In this document: in pieces, positions 42,484 through 52,436 of the stretch
How the letters are laid out: the number at the start of each line of letters is the position of its first letter
How positions within the stretch are numbered: position 1 is the first letter of the stretch
Assembly (NCBI GenBank): GCA_963850345.1
Contig: CAWKKW010000005.1
Coordinates: forward strand, 186,001-250,000
From: CAWKKW01 sp963850345
GTDB lineage: Bacteria > Acidobacteriota > Terriglobia > Terriglobales > Acidobacteriaceae
Direction: 5' to 3'
Length of the DNA: 64,000 nucleotides
Made by a program: the position numbers and the translations under genes
Notes under the pieces: generated by a model
The model's database searches: none
Told to the model about the DNA's origin: nothing
Seen by the model: the letters and a program-made list of their open reading frames with translations, nothing else

Positions 42484-42957
42484 ATGTGGATACGAAATTC
42501 AGGAACTGTGATCTTGAGCGTTGTCTTGTCTGTAGCAGCCACTCTCCTCGTGGAGCACCATAACCAGCGGCAAGCAGACAAGACCATGGATGTGCTACGG
42601 GCGAGGAAAATTGAACTGATGGACGCGCATGGTCAAGTTCGCGGTGAATTCAGAATGGGCGTAGGGGCGAACGGCGAAGCGGTGCCGATGGTGTTGTTGC
42701 GCGATAAGCGTGGACAAGAAGCAGTGAACTTGTACCTTACTCCCAAAGGCGAAGGCACGCTTGCATTCAACAGTCTGCTTCCGGGCAATTTTCGCGAAGG
42801 GATCGTCAGCGTGGGACACTTCGAGTTAGGCGATACCGAGCCAGCGGAGGAGTCCAGCGGCGCGTGGGGTATCTCTGTGATGGATAGCAGGCATACGTCT
42901 ACCAGCATGGGAGTTCAAAATACGGGCAAACCTTTGGGCCTATCGGCTCACCGCTAG
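42484..42957 (+). CDS. Membrane-anchored hypothetical protein
   Basis: 157 residues. An N-terminal signal-anchor helix (~8-24, VILSVVLSVAATLLVEH) precedes a soluble domain with two similar beta-hairpin units: IELMDAHGQVRGEFRMG (~43-59) and MVLLRDKRGQEAVNLYL (~69-85). Units of the form 'xLxDxxGxxRxxL' occur in uncharacterised acidobacterial extracytoplasmic proteins. The last 15 residues look unordered. No function is proposed. The gene sits alone between repeat-rich gaps. Confidence 0.65.
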   Translation: MWIRNSGTVILSVVLSVAATLLVEHHNQRQADKTMDVLRARKIELMDAHGQVRGEFRMGVGANGEAVPMVLLRDKRGQEAVNLYLTPKGEGTLAFNSLLPGNFREGIVSVGHFELGDTEPAEESSGAWGISVMDSRHTSTSMGVQNTGKPLGLSAHR

Positions 42958-43075
42958 GTAAGGCTCTGCGGCGGATACCTCGAGACGCTCGCCGTTCAAT
43001 GGACGCTTCGGAAAAACGCCAAGTCGGGTGGGGCCGCCTTTCTCGTTACACGCTTCTTTGGTTCTAACGAATCGA

Positions 43076-43112
43076 GGGTGCCCCATCCTTGGCGTGTTTG
43101 CGAAGATGGGTT
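43076..43112 (-). repeat. Palindromic intergenic repeat, copy 3 (inverted)
   Basis: GGGTGCCCCATCCTTGGCG-TGTTTGCGAAGATGGG, i.e. the repeat on the minus strand. Confidence 0.75.
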
Positions 43113-43224
43113 CCGCGTCGGCTTGCCAGATCCCCAACCATGTTGAATCCACCTCGACCGCCGGACACTATGGCTCCCTTCTTTCGGAATGGGAAGAGTG
43201 TAACGGAAGCGCTTCGGGCCCGGT

Positions 43225-43264
43225 GATCCCCATCGTTCGCAGACTGCGCGAAGGTGGGGCACCC
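43225..43264 (+). repeat. Palindromic intergenic repeat, copy 4
   Basis: GATCCCCATCGTTCGCAGAC-TGCGCGAAGGTGGGGCACCC. Confidence 0.75.
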
Positions 43265-43464
43265 GCAGTGCGGCGTTCGACGATCGTTGTCGGAAGCGCG
43301 AAGAATGGCCTACCCGCGATAAAGCCAAGCAAGGTAGTATGTTTTCCGCTGGGCACGGCGAACCCGGAACCCGGGCATCGCATCCCACGACTCGTTTAGT
43401 TCAAAACGCGACATCTTCCCCTGCGCACTTCAACGCCGCATGCCGAAGTGAAAGTAGCTGAGCC

Positions 43465-45117
43465 ATGAAATGCTCTTTCCTCATTCCCAGATTCAAACCA
43501 AGTTTTCCCTTCAGCATCGCGGGCTTGATGCTCACGATCGCGCCGCTATGCCTGATGCTGGCCGCGGCAAACACCTCTGCACAGGCTCAGACCTCAGACG
43601 CTGCTTCGAACGCAGCCGTCGCGCCCTCGCCCGCCGACTGGACGCAGTTCCTCCGGGATAACATGCAGCGGTGGAACCCGTATGAGACGGTGCTGGGTGT
43701 GGGCAACGTTGGAGCGCTGAAGGTGAAGTGGAAGAGTCCGGTGGGCACGTCCCAGGTATCCTCGCCCGTCGTGGTGAACGGGGTAGCCTACGCCAGTTCC
43801 ACCGGCGGCGATATAGTCGCAGTGAACGCCAGTACCGGCGCCAAACTTTGGAGCACGAACATTCCAAATATCGACGGTTTGTCACCGGCTGTAGAGAATG
43901 GTGTCTTCTATATCGGCTCCAGTGACGGGCACGTATATGCACTGAATGCCAGGACCGGGGCGAAGCTGTGGAGTTATGCGACCTCCGGATTTCCTGTGAC
44001 TTCTTCACCTGCGGTTGCGAACGGAGTGGTGTATGTGGGCTCCGACAACGAAGGCTCCGCTCCGGGGAATGAATTCTTCGCGCTGAACGCCAGCACCGGC
44101 GCCCTGATCTGGAGCTTTTCGGGAGTAGGCCCGCCGACTAAGTTTTCTTCTCCGGCGGTGGCGAATGGGATCGTGTATGTCGGCGCAACTGACCTGTTAG
44201 ACAGAACCTATGAGTTATCCGCGATGAACGCCAGCACAGGAGGCCCACTGTGGAGCTTTCAAGGCCTTGGCTCCTTTGGGCCGCCAGCCGTGGCCAATGG
44301 CGTGGTGTATGTCGGCTCGCAAGACGATAACTTATATGCGCTGAACGCGACTACCGGCGTGAAGCTTTGGAGTTACACGACCGGAGGCGGTTTATTTGGC
44401 GCCCCAGCAGTGGCGAACGGGATCGTCTACGTCGGTTCGACGGATGGAAGCCTGTACGCACTGAACGCCAGCACGGGGGCAAAGGTGTGGAGTTATGGCG
44501 GTGTAAGCGATGGATCTTCTTCGCCAGCCGTAGCCAACGGGGTGGTCTACATCGAAGCCGGCGGCAGCCTCTATGCGTTGAACGCCAGCACCGGCGCGAA
44601 ACTCTGGAGTTACTCTATCGGACTTAGCTCTTCCTCACCCGCTATTGTGAACGGGGTGCTGTACGTCGGAGGCCAGGACACGACTACGGGAGAAGGTGAT
44701 CTCTACGCCTTCAGTGTGGGCGCAGATTTATACCTGCGGATTCAGCCGACCCCGACCGCGGTGCATCAGGGCGACCTGCTTACCTACGCCTTCCCGGTCT
44801 GGAACCTGGGTCCGGGCAATGCTGTTCACGAAGTGCTGAGTACGCAAGTGCCTGCCGGAACCACTTTCGATTACATCCGCATCTCCGGTTCGCCTGGCGT
44901 AGGCACATGCACGACGCCGCGCTACCAGGGAACGGGATCGATCGTCTGCCACGAGAACAGCAGCATGGCACCGAACACCACATGGACGGTACGGCTGACG
45001 GTGAGGGTGACAGCTTCTTCAGGTACGGTGATCACCGAAAACGCCGCAGGGTCAGCGGACACGACGGATCCTAACATGGCGAATAACACTGCGACGGTAA
45101 GCACCAAGGTGCAGTGA
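43465..45117 (+). CDS. Secreted PQQ-repeat beta-propeller with C-terminal DUF11-like domain
   Basis: 550 residues. The signal peptide is ~1-41. About eight PQQ-type blades run from ~70 to ~420, each with the pattern SSPAVANGVVYVGS...LYALNASTGAKLWSY; their strong similarity suggests recent internal duplication. The last ~115 residues (QPTPTAVHQGDLLTYAFPVWNLGPGN...DTTDPNMANNTATV) form a DUF11-like Ig domain found in surface proteins. No PQQ enzyme active-site residues were seen, so this is a binding or scaffold propeller rather than a dehydrogenase. Confidence 0.88.
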   Translation: MKCSFLIPRFKPSFPFSIAGLMLTIAPLCLMLAAANTSAQAQTSDAASNAAVAPSPADWTQFLRDNMQRWNPYETVLGVGNVGALKVKWKSPVGTSQVSSPVVVNGVAYASSTGGDIVAVNASTGAKLWSTNIPNIDGLSPAVENGVFYIGSSDGHVYALNARTGAKLWSYATSGFPVTSSPAVANGVVYVGSDNEGSAPGNEFFALNASTGALIWSFSGVGPPTKFSSPAVANGIVYVGATDLLDRTYELSAMNASTGGPLWSFQGLGSFGPPAVANGVVYVGSQDDNLYALNATTGVKLWSYTTGGGLFGAPAVANGIVYVGSTDGSLYALNASTGAKVWSYGGVSDGSSSPAVANGVVYIEAGGSLYALNASTGAKLWSYSIGLSSSSPAIVNGVLYVGGQDTTTGEGDLYAFSVGADLYLRIQPTPTAVHQGDLLTYAFPVWNLGPGNAVHEVLSTQVPAGTTFDYIRISGSPGVGTCTTPRYQGTGSIVCHENSSMAPNTTWTVRLTVRVTASSGTVITENAAGSADTTDPNMANNTATVSTKVQ

Positions 45118-45171
45118 AGGGCAAGCATGTCGAGGGAGGAAGGAATGATCTCGGCTTCGGGCGAGGTCATG

Positions 45172-45214
45172 GTGATCCCGACCTTCGCAAACTGCGCGAG
45201 GGTTGGGGCACCCG
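45172..45214 (+). repeat. Palindromic intergenic repeat, copy 5
   Basis: GATCCCGACCTTCGCAAACT-GCGCGAGGGTTGGGGCACCC, between the propeller gene and the ABC transporter. Confidence 0.75.
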
Positions 45215-45356
45215 CGTGGCAAGTTGGGCAACATCTTCAAAGCAGAGGCGATGGGGAACAACACATGGCGGGGGTGAGGCATCGAAACGAATGCCTAAGC
45301 TTATACAAGCGAAGCACGAGAACACCCCGCGAGACGGATAGAGAATTCGCCTAGCC

Positions 45357-47183
45357 ATGAGCGAGACCGCACTGGACAATCCGCAAAGCAGCGCGTGGGG
45401 CGACCGGATACGGGCGCTCAAGAACGTACCTCCGGTGCTGCACATCGTGTGGGAGTCGGGGCCGTCGGTGGTGACGTGGGGCATCATTCTGCGATTCATC
45501 ATCGCGTTTATGCCGGTGGCGCTGGGGCGGGTGTCGGCGTGGATTCTAAATGGCGTCGACGAAGTGTTGCGGCACCAGCCGCTGAGGCCCTACTTCTGGT
45601 GGGTAGTGGGGCTCGAGGTTGGGCTGGCGATCGTGACGGGCGTGGTCACGCGGCTGATCGACTACTTCGATAACCTGCTCGCCGACCGGTATACACACCA
45701 TGTAAGTATCGAAGTTATGCGGCACGCGGCGGCGCTGGACGTGACCGCGTATGAAGACCCGGTCTTCTACGACCGGCTGGAGCGGGCGCGAGCGCAGGCG
45801 ACGGACCGGCTGGCGATGATCCAGAGCATGGGCCGCCTGCTGCAGCAGACGGTAACGGCGCTGGTGTTTACCGGTGCGCTGCTCTACTACTCCCCGTGGC
45901 TGATGGTGCTGCTGCTGATCGGAGTGCTGCCGTCGTTTCTGGGCGAGACGCATTTCGCCTTTCTTGGGTATGCGAAGAATTTCCGCCAGACGCCAGCGAA
46001 GCGGCAGATGGATTACCTGCGACAGTTAGGCGGAAGCAAGGAGGCGGCGAAGGAGCTGAAGCTTTTTGGACTGAGCGAGCACCTGACCAGCCGCTTCGCC
46101 AAGCTGGCTGGACAGATCTACGACGAGAACGTGGCACTGTCGCGGAAGAAGCTTTACCTGGGCGGGCTGCTGGGGATTGCAGGGACGCTGGGGTATTACG
46201 GATCGTACGCGTTCGTGATCTGGCGCGGTGTGCAGGGCGTGTTCGATATCGGCACACTGGCCTTCCTGATCAGCATCATTCAGCAGGCGAGTTCCAATCT
46301 GCAGCAGGTGTTGTCGACGGCCTCGGGCATTGCGGACCAGGCCTTGTTCCTCACGGATCTGATTGCGTTCTTCGAAATGAAGCCGCGAGTGGATGCGAAC
46401 CCGAATGGGCGCAAGGTGCCGCGTCCGATTCGGCGTGGATTCGAATTTCGCAACGTGTCGTTCGCGTATCCGGGGACGGAGCGGCGCATTCTGAAGAACT
46501 TCAATTTTCATTTAGCGCCGGGCGAGCGGATTGCGTTGATCGGCGAAAACGGGCAGGGCAAGACCACAGTGGTGAAGCTGATTACGCGGCTCTACGATCC
46601 GACGGAAGGCGAGATTCTGCTGGATGGCGTGGACCTGAGGGAGTATGCGCTGGAGGACGTGCATCGGGAGATGGGCGTGATCTTCCAGGATTTCATGCGC
46701 TACGAGATGACGGCGCGGGAGAACATCGCGGTAGGGCGGATCGAGCGGCCACACACGCAGGAAGAGATTGAGTTCGCGGCGGAGAAGAGCCTGGCGGCGG
46801 GCGTGATTGCGAAGATTGAGGGCGGCTACGACCAGATGCTGGGGCGGCGGTTCGAGACGGGCGTGGACCTCTCGGGCGGCGAGTGGCAGAAGATCGCACT
46901 GGCGCGGGCGTATCTGCGAGACGCGCAGTTACTGATCCTGGATGAACCAACAGCGGCACTGGATGCGAAGAGCGAGTTAGAGGTCTTTCAGCGATTTGCG
47001 GAGTTGACGGCTGGTAAGATGGCGTTGCTGATCTCGCATCGTTTTTCGACGGTGCGCATGGCAGATCGAATCGTAGTGCTCGAAGGCGGACGACTGGTGG
47101 AGGAAGGCAGCCACACGCAGTTAATGGCGCTGGGCGGGCGATATGCGGGAATGTTTGAGATGCAGGCAGCCAGCTATCGCTGA
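45357..47183 (+). CDS. ABC exporter (fused membrane and ATPase domains), NdvA-like context
   Basis: 608 residues. The membrane domain (~1-335, about six helices) is followed by a nucleotide-binding domain: Walker A GENGQGKTT (396-404), Q loop VIFQDF, signature LSGGEWQK (~505) and Walker B LLILDEPTAALD (~525), with the H-loop in LLISHRFS. Half-transporters of this type act as homodimers that export lipids, drugs or glycans. Because the gene is 14 bp upstream of a GT84 glucan synthase, export of that glucan (like NdvA/ChvA) is the best guess. Confidence 0.9.
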   Translation: MSETALDNPQSSAWGDRIRALKNVPPVLHIVWESGPSVVTWGIILRFIIAFMPVALGRVSAWILNGVDEVLRHQPLRPYFWWVVGLEVGLAIVTGVVTRLIDYFDNLLADRYTHHVSIEVMRHAAALDVTAYEDPVFYDRLERARAQATDRLAMIQSMGRLLQQTVTALVFTGALLYYSPWLMVLLLIGVLPSFLGETHFAFLGYAKNFRQTPAKRQMDYLRQLGGSKEAAKELKLFGLSEHLTSRFAKLAGQIYDENVALSRKKLYLGGLLGIAGTLGYYGSYAFVIWRGVQGVFDIGTLAFLISIIQQASSNLQQVLSTASGIADQALFLTDLIAFFEMKPRVDANPNGRKVPRPIRRGFEFRNVSFAYPGTERRILKNFNFHLAPGERIALIGENGQGKTTVVKLITRLYDPTEGEILLDGVDLREYALEDVHREMGVIFQDFMRYEMTARENIAVGRIERPHTQEEIEFAAEKSLAAGVIAKIEGGYDQMLGRRFETGVDLSGGEWQKIALARAYLRDAQLLILDEPTAALDAKSELEVFQRFAELTAGKMALLISHRFSTVRMADRIVVLEGGRLVEEGSHTQLMALGGRYAGMFEMQAASYR

Positions 47184-47197
47184 GCGAGTGATGAAGA

Positions 47198-50100
47198 ATG
47201 ACTGAATTCGCGCCACTAACCGATTCACAGGAAGCACTGCCGGTTCAGGCCGAAGAACTGCGCACGCGCGCGCATGCACTGGCGCGTTCGTGGAGCGTGA
47301 TTCATCAAGCGAACAATCGCGCAGAATTTACGGGACAGATCGAGCGTTCGCGAGCGACGCTGGCGCAGGTGTACGACCAACTGGACCGGCGCGAGACGGT
47401 AACTCCGGGGCCGAACGCACCGATGGATCCGCTGGTGGAGTTGCGCGAAAATCCGCGCATGCTGCGGTCGGTAATTGCAGAGATGACGGCGGTTCGCAAG
47501 CGGCTGGCGCATGCTCCGCGGGTAGTGATGCCGAGCGGCGAAGAAGAGCCTCGTGTGGCTGCGATTGCAACCGCTTACCTGGACACGGCGCATGCGGTGT
47601 GGTCGGGCGCGGCGTTCAAGATCTTCGTCGACGAGTTACAGAGGGAAGAGCCTTTGGCTCTCGACGAGTTATGGCTGATGTCGGCGCTGCTGAAGTTTGT
47701 GGTGCTGGAGAGAACGCTGGCGCTCGCCGAGGACCTGCTGGAGGGACGGCAGGTGGACGGGCAGGCGAGTATCTCGACTTACATCAAAAGTCTGCGCGAT
47801 ATCGGGCACACGGACTGGGTCTCGATCGTGGAGAAGCTGGTGCTGTTCGACTGCCTGCTGCAGGAAGATCCGGCGCACGCCTATCCGAAGATGGACTTTG
47901 ACAGCCGCGAGACGTATCGGAAGCGCATCGCCGAAGTGGCGCACTACTCCGACTGCACGGAGATGCAGGTGGCGACGATTGTGCTGCAGCTGGCACGCGA
48001 AGCGCACAAGATGAAGATCGTGGAGCCGCGGCAGTATTTGCGGCGGGCGCACGTGGGCTATTACCTGATGGACCGGGGATTTGCGGAGCTAGCGCGGAGA
48101 ATCGGATATCGCCCGCCGTTCATGGACAGGCTGCGCTTGCTGTTACGTAAATACTCGGACGACTTCTATATCGGCGGGATTGAGATCATCACCGTCATTC
48201 TGATCGCGGCGATTATCGCTCCGCTGATTCCGAATCATTCGTTGTTTGGCGGCTTGACGGTGGCGTTTCTGCTGCTGCTGTTGCCGGTGACGCAAGGCGC
48301 GGTGGACCTGATTACGAATACGGTGACGGCCCTGCTGAAGCCGCAGGCGCTACCGAAGCTAGATTTCAGCAAGGGCATTCCCGCGGATTACGCGACGCTG
48401 GTGGCGGTGCCCACGCTGCTGATCAGTGAGAAGCAGGTGCGCGAACTGGTGGAGGCGCTGGAGGTGCGGTTCTTTGCGAATCGCGATCCGCATCTGCATT
48501 TTGCGCTGCTGACGGATCTGCCGGATTCGGTAGCGCGGCCGCGGGAGAATGACAGCGACCCGCTGGTGGATTTAGCAGTACGGCTGATCAACGATCTGAA
48601 TACACGCTACTGCGACAGCACGCATGGCTGCTTCCTGCTGCTGCATCGTCATCGCATCTTCAACGCGCGGCAGGGCGTGTGGATGGGCTGGGAACGAAAG
48701 CGCGGCAAGCTGCTCGACCTGAACAAATATCTGAAGGGCGAGTTCGATGCGTTTCCGGTGAAGGCGGGAAACGTCGGCGTGCTGGCGCATGTGCAGTACA
48801 TCATCACACTCGATTCTGACAGCCAGTTGCCGCGCGGCACGGCACACCAGATGGTGGGCGCGATGGCGCATCCGCTGAATCGGGCCTCGATCGATCCGAA
48901 GTTGCGGATCGTGACGGAAGGCTATGGCATTCTGCAACCGCGAGTCGGCGTCAGCGTGAGTTCGGCGTCGCGTTCGCGACTCGCAGCGATTTATTCCGGG
49001 CAGACGGGCTTCGACATTTACACGCGCGCGATTTCGGATGTGTATCAGGACCTGTACGGAGAAGGCATCTTCACCGGCAAGGGCATCTACGAGGTGCACG
49101 CGCTGCATGCGGTGCTGGACCGGCGGTTTCCGCGCAATTCCCTACTGAGCCATGACCTGATTGAAGGCTCGTATGCGCGGGTGGGATTGCTGACGGACGT
49201 CGAAGTGATCGACGACTATCCGTCGCACTACAGCGCGTACACGCGGCGCAAGCATCGCTGGGTTCGCGGCGACTGGCAGATTGCGCAGTGGCTGTTTTCC
49301 AAGGTGCCGGATGAGTCGGGGCGCATGGTGCGTAACCCGATCTCGACGATTTCGCGGTGGAAGATTTTCGATAACCTGCGGCGCTCGCTGGTGGAGCCGT
49401 TCACCTTCATTCTGCTGATCGCCGGATGGCTGGGATTGCCGGGCGGCGCGCTGTACTGGACACTGGCGACGCTGTTCCTGATGTTCATTCCGAGCATTGT
49501 GCAGTTCGCGTTCACGCTGGGGCGAGCACTGCTGCAGGAACAGGAAGGCGCGATCGGCGAGGCGTTCGGCGGGTTCTTCCAATCGATGGGCGTGGCGCTC
49601 TTGAGCCTGGCATTTTTGCCGCACCAGACTCTGCTCTCGCTGGACGCGATCATTCGTTCGCTGGTACGGCGGTTTGTGACTGGGCAGCGACTACTGGAGT
49701 GGGAGACGGCGGCGGAAGCCGAGTCCAACACTGCGAAGCGCACACCGGTCGACCGCTACCTGGCGCTGATGCCATTGATCGCGGCGGGAATCGGCGCGCT
49801 GCTGCTGCTGTTTGATCCGCGTTCGCTGCTGGTGGCGCTGCCGGTGATTGTGCTGTGGGGATTCTCTACCGGGATGACGGTGTGGCTGAACAAGCCACCG
49901 CGCGAGCCGCAGAACCTGTTGAGTGCCAACCAAGAGTCGTTCCTGCGCGAGATGGCGCTGCGCATCTGGCGCTTCTACGCGGAGTTTGGCGGAGAGCGCC
50001 ACAACTACCTGATCCCCGATAACGTGGAAGAAGAAGGATTGTTTGAAGCGGCGCGGGTGTCGCCGACCAACGTGGGCATGCTGTTGAATGCGCGGCAGGC

Positions 50101-51685
50101 GGCGTGCGAGTTCGGGTTTCTGTCGACGCCGGAGCTTGCGGAACTGACGCGGCACACGTTCGACACGATCGCGCGGCTGGATAAGGTGCGCGGGCACCTC
50201 TACAACTGGTACAACACGCAGACGCTGGAGCCGCTGCTGCCCATCATGGTCTCGAGCGTGGACAGCGGAAACCTGGCGGCTTCGTACTACACGCTGCGCA
50301 CCGGCGTGCTGGCGCTCCTGGAGCAGCCGCTGTTGTCGCCCAAGCTGTTTGCGGGCGTGCAGGACCACTGGCGGATGCTGTCGCGGCTGAAGCTGCCGCA
50401 GGCTGAAGGAATGCGCCTGCCAAAGGAAACAGCGACGGTTACGGAATGGATTGCCTGGTCATTTGCCGCGGAGTCGCAGAGCGGGTTCGCGGGCAAGAGC
50501 GGCGGCGAAGCGGACTGGTGGATACGCGAGGCGAGGAACCGGATCCTGGCGATCAATCGGATCGTGCGGGAGTATCTGCCGTGGCTGCTGCCCGAGTTCG
50601 CGGCACTCAGGGCGGTGGCGCAGATCGGCATTCACGGGGACAAGCCGTTGCTGCTGAAGGATGCGGTGGGGTTTGCGGAGCAACTGGACGGGCGACTGGC
50701 ACGGACGTGGGCCACGCACGGCAACGATGAGCCGCAGATGCTATTGGCAGAGCAGCTGCGTTCGCTGCTGCCGGGAGCGCGCGCGCAGCTGGAAAAGCTG
50801 GTGAGTTCGATCAAGCGGCTGGGCGAAGAGGCAGAGCGCTTCGCGGACGAGATGGAGTTCGGGTTCCTGCTGGAGAAGGGGCGTCAGCTGCTGTCGATCG
50901 GGTACGAGGTTGGTCCGCACAAATTGCTCAGTGCCTGTTACGATATGCTCGCCTCCGAGGCAAGGATCGCGACGTTCATCGCCGTAGCGAAGGGCGAGAT
51001 TCCGCAGCAGACCTGGTTCAAGCTGGGGCGGACGCATACACAGGCATTCGGGCGTTCGGTGCTGCTGTCGTGGACCGGAACGATGTTTGAATACCTGATG
51101 CCGTCACTTTGGATGCGGAGCTATCCGGACACGCTGGTATCGCGCACGCTGGGCTGCGCGGTCGAGATACAGCGCGAGTTTGCGCGACGGCTGAATATTC
51201 CGTGGGGCATCTCCGAATCAGGGTACGGACAGAAAGACGATGGCGGTCATTACCACTACCATGCGTTCGGCATTCCGGAGATCGCGTTGAAGTGGGACGC
51301 GAATGCAGGCCCGGTGGTCGCGCCGTACGCGAGTTTCCTGGCGCTGGGAACGGATCCGCTGGAGGCGTTGCGCAACCTGCGCAAGATGGCCGAGGCGGGC
51401 TGGGTTGGGGCGTACGGATTTTACGAAGCGGTGGATTACCAGCATCGCGCCAGCGGTCCGGTGATCGTGCGCGAATGGATGGCGCATCACCAGGGCATGT
51501 CGCTACTCGCGATTTTGAATCTGCTTAGCGACAACATCGTGCAGGAATGGTTCCACGCGAATCCGCATCTGCAGGCGACGGAGCTGCTGCTGCACGAGAA
51601 GCCGATTCGCGATGCAGTGTTGAAGGCGGAGTACAAGCAATTTGAGGGACGCCGCCCGACGAAGCCCTTGAAGCGGGCCAGCTAG
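47198..51685 (+). CDS. Cyclic-beta-glucan-synthase-like GT84 protein, no GH94 domain
   Basis: 1495 residues. N-terminal helical region ~1-325; two membrane helices ~328-365; GT84 glycosyltransferase domain ~395-700 with the catalytic IITLDSDSQLP (~536-546) and a late RKHRWVRGDWQIAQWLF; more membrane helices at ~725-800 and ~850-885; then a glucoamylase-like (GH144/GH36-type) domain ~915-1470 (LRIWRFYAEF; WYNTQTLEPLLP; WGISESGYGQKDDGG; EWMAHHQGMSLLAILNL). NdvB/Cgs proteins are ~2800 aa and go on into a GH94 phosphorylase domain that sets ring size; here the protein stops before it. It makes a beta-1,2-glucan from UDP-glucose (inference). Confidence 0.88.
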   Translation: MTEFAPLTDSQEALPVQAEELRTRAHALARSWSVIHQANNRAEFTGQIERSRATLAQVYDQLDRRETVTPGPNAPMDPLVELRENPRMLRSVIAEMTAVRKRLAHAPRVVMPSGEEEPRVAAIATAYLDTAHAVWSGAAFKIFVDELQREEPLALDELWLMSALLKFVVLERTLALAEDLLEGRQVDGQASISTYIKSLRDIGHTDWVSIVEKLVLFDCLLQEDPAHAYPKMDFDSRETYRKRIAEVAHYSDCTEMQVATIVLQLAREAHKMKIVEPRQYLRRAHVGYYLMDRGFAELARRIGYRPPFMDRLRLLLRKYSDDFYIGGIEIITVILIAAIIAPLIPNHSLFGGLTVAFLLLLLPVTQGAVDLITNTVTALLKPQALPKLDFSKGIPADYATLVAVPTLLISEKQVRELVEALEVRFFANRDPHLHFALLTDLPDSVARPRENDSDPLVDLAVRLINDLNTRYCDSTHGCFLLLHRHRIFNARQGVWMGWERKRGKLLDLNKYLKGEFDAFPVKAGNVGVLAHVQYIITLDSDSQLPRGTAHQMVGAMAHPLNRASIDPKLRIVTEGYGILQPRVGVSVSSASRSRLAAIYSGQTGFDIYTRAISDVYQDLYGEGIFTGKGIYEVHALHAVLDRRFPRNSLLSHDLIEGSYARVGLLTDVEVIDDYPSHYSAYTRRKHRWVRGDWQIAQWLFSKVPDESGRMVRNPISTISRWKIFDNLRRSLVEPFTFILLIAGWLGLPGGALYWTLATLFLMFIPSIVQFAFTLGRALLQEQEGAIGEAFGGFFQSMGVALLSLAFLPHQTLLSLDAIIRSLVRRFVTGQRLLEWETAAEAESNTAKRTPVDRYLALMPLIAAGIGALLLLFDPRSLLVALPVIVLWGFSTGMTVWLNKPPREPQNLLSANQESFLREMALRIWRFYAEFGGERHNYLIPDNVEEEGLFEAARVSPTNVGMLLNARQAACEFGFLSTPELAELTRHTFDTIARLDKVRGHLYNWYNTQTLEPLLPIMVSSVDSGNLAASYYTLRTGVLALLEQPLLSPKLFAGVQDHWRMLSRLKLPQAEGMRLPKETATVTEWIAWSFAAESQSGFAGKSGGEADWWIREARNRILAINRIVREYLPWLLPEFAALRAVAQIGIHGDKPLLLKDAVGFAEQLDGRLARTWATHGNDEPQMLLAEQLRSLLPGARAQLEKLVSSIKRLGEEAERFADEMEFGFLLEKGRQLLSIGYEVGPHKLLSACYDMLASEARIATFIAVAKGEIPQQTWFKLGRTHTQAFGRSVLLSWTGTMFEYLMPSLWMRSYPDTLVSRTLGCAVEIQREFARRLNIPWGISESGYGQKDDGGHYHYHAFGIPEIALKWDANAGPVVAPYASFLALGTDPLEALRNLRKMAEAGWVGAYGFYEAVDYQHRASGPVIVREWMAHHQGMSLLAILNLLSDNIVQEWFHANPHLQATELLLHEKPIRDAVLKAEYKQFEGRRPTKPLKRAS

Positions 51686-51721
51686 CACCTGCGCGCGATG
51701 CCACTTACGATACAGCCCTAG

Positions 51722-52261
51722 TTACGGGAGCAGGCCGAACTCTTTGCCGAGTTGGACGGCTTGCGTTCTGCGCTTGGCGCCGAGTTTGTCGAAGGTGCGG
51801 CTGCAGTGAGTCTTGACCGTATTCTCACTGACGAAGAGCTTGCCGGCGATCTCGCGGTTGCTCATGCCCTGCGCGACGAGTTCGAGGATCTCGAGTTCGC
51901 GGCGGGTGATGCCAAGGTCATCGCGTTTGCTCTGGTTGGGGACGAAGGGAGCGGAGGCGAGCGCCGGTTGAGCGGCAAGCAGCGAGTCCGGAGTGCGAAG
52001 GGCCGCATCCGGAGCGCGATAGGCAAGGTCCGGAGCGGGCACGATCGACGCCGGAGCAGGTACGGAGACTTCTGAACTCGGCGGCTGAGGGGCGGTGAGT
52101 CTGCGGCCGAGCCAGATGCCGAGGGCGGAAAAGATGGCGGCGACCATCGCGGCGTACAGTTCCACCGAATGGTCGATGACCAGGAATTTGTACTGGCTCC
52201 ATTGGAGCAGGGTGAGGAGAATGCCGCCGATGAGCCCGGTGATGAGTACGTGGCGCTTCAT
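51722..52261 (-). CDS. Membrane-anchored LuxR-type transcription regulator
   Basis: 179 residues. Two hydrophobic helices at ~5-21 (LITGLIGGILLTLLQW) and ~36-53 (YAAMVAAIFSALGIWLG), a ~60-residue Pro/Ala-rich linker, and a C-terminal LuxR/GerE helix-turn-helix (~117-178: GITRRELEILELVAQGMSNREIAGKLFVSENTVKTH). There is no receiver or ligand domain, so it presumably senses at the membrane. It converges on the glucan synthase gene. Confidence 0.87.
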   Translation of the reverse strand: MKRHVLITGLIGGILLTLLQWSQYKFLVIDHSVELYAAMVAAIFSALGIWLGRRLTAPQPPSSEVSVPAPASIVPAPDLAYRAPDAALRTPDSLLAAQPALASAPFVPNQSKRDDLGITRRELEILELVAQGMSNREIAGKLFVSENTVKTHCSRTFDKLGAKRRTQAVQLGKEFGLLP

Positions 52262-52436
52262 GAATGCCCGTATGGTGGATCGCCGAATGCGCGTGGATGA
52301 ATCGAGGGATGCGCGTCGACTAAGCTGCTGTCGATGATCTTAGCGCAGGGCGGTCGGGGACTTGATCAAATTTCGATGCGCGCGATTCTAGAGCGGGTCG
52401 TAAATGCGTCGAAGGGCGAGCCTCATGCGGCGGGGA

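Larger units (their letters stand above)
42958..43464. other. Gene-free gap with two repeat copies
   Basis: 507 bp with two copies of the palindromic repeat in opposite orientation and no credible ORF; overlapping open frames on both strands lack ribosome sites and family features. Confidence 0.6.

Noticed and set aside
43028..43399. Pair of overlapping ORFs on both strands between 42996 and 43399
   Set aside because: They are built largely of the palindromic repeats, lack ribosome sites and show no coding pattern.
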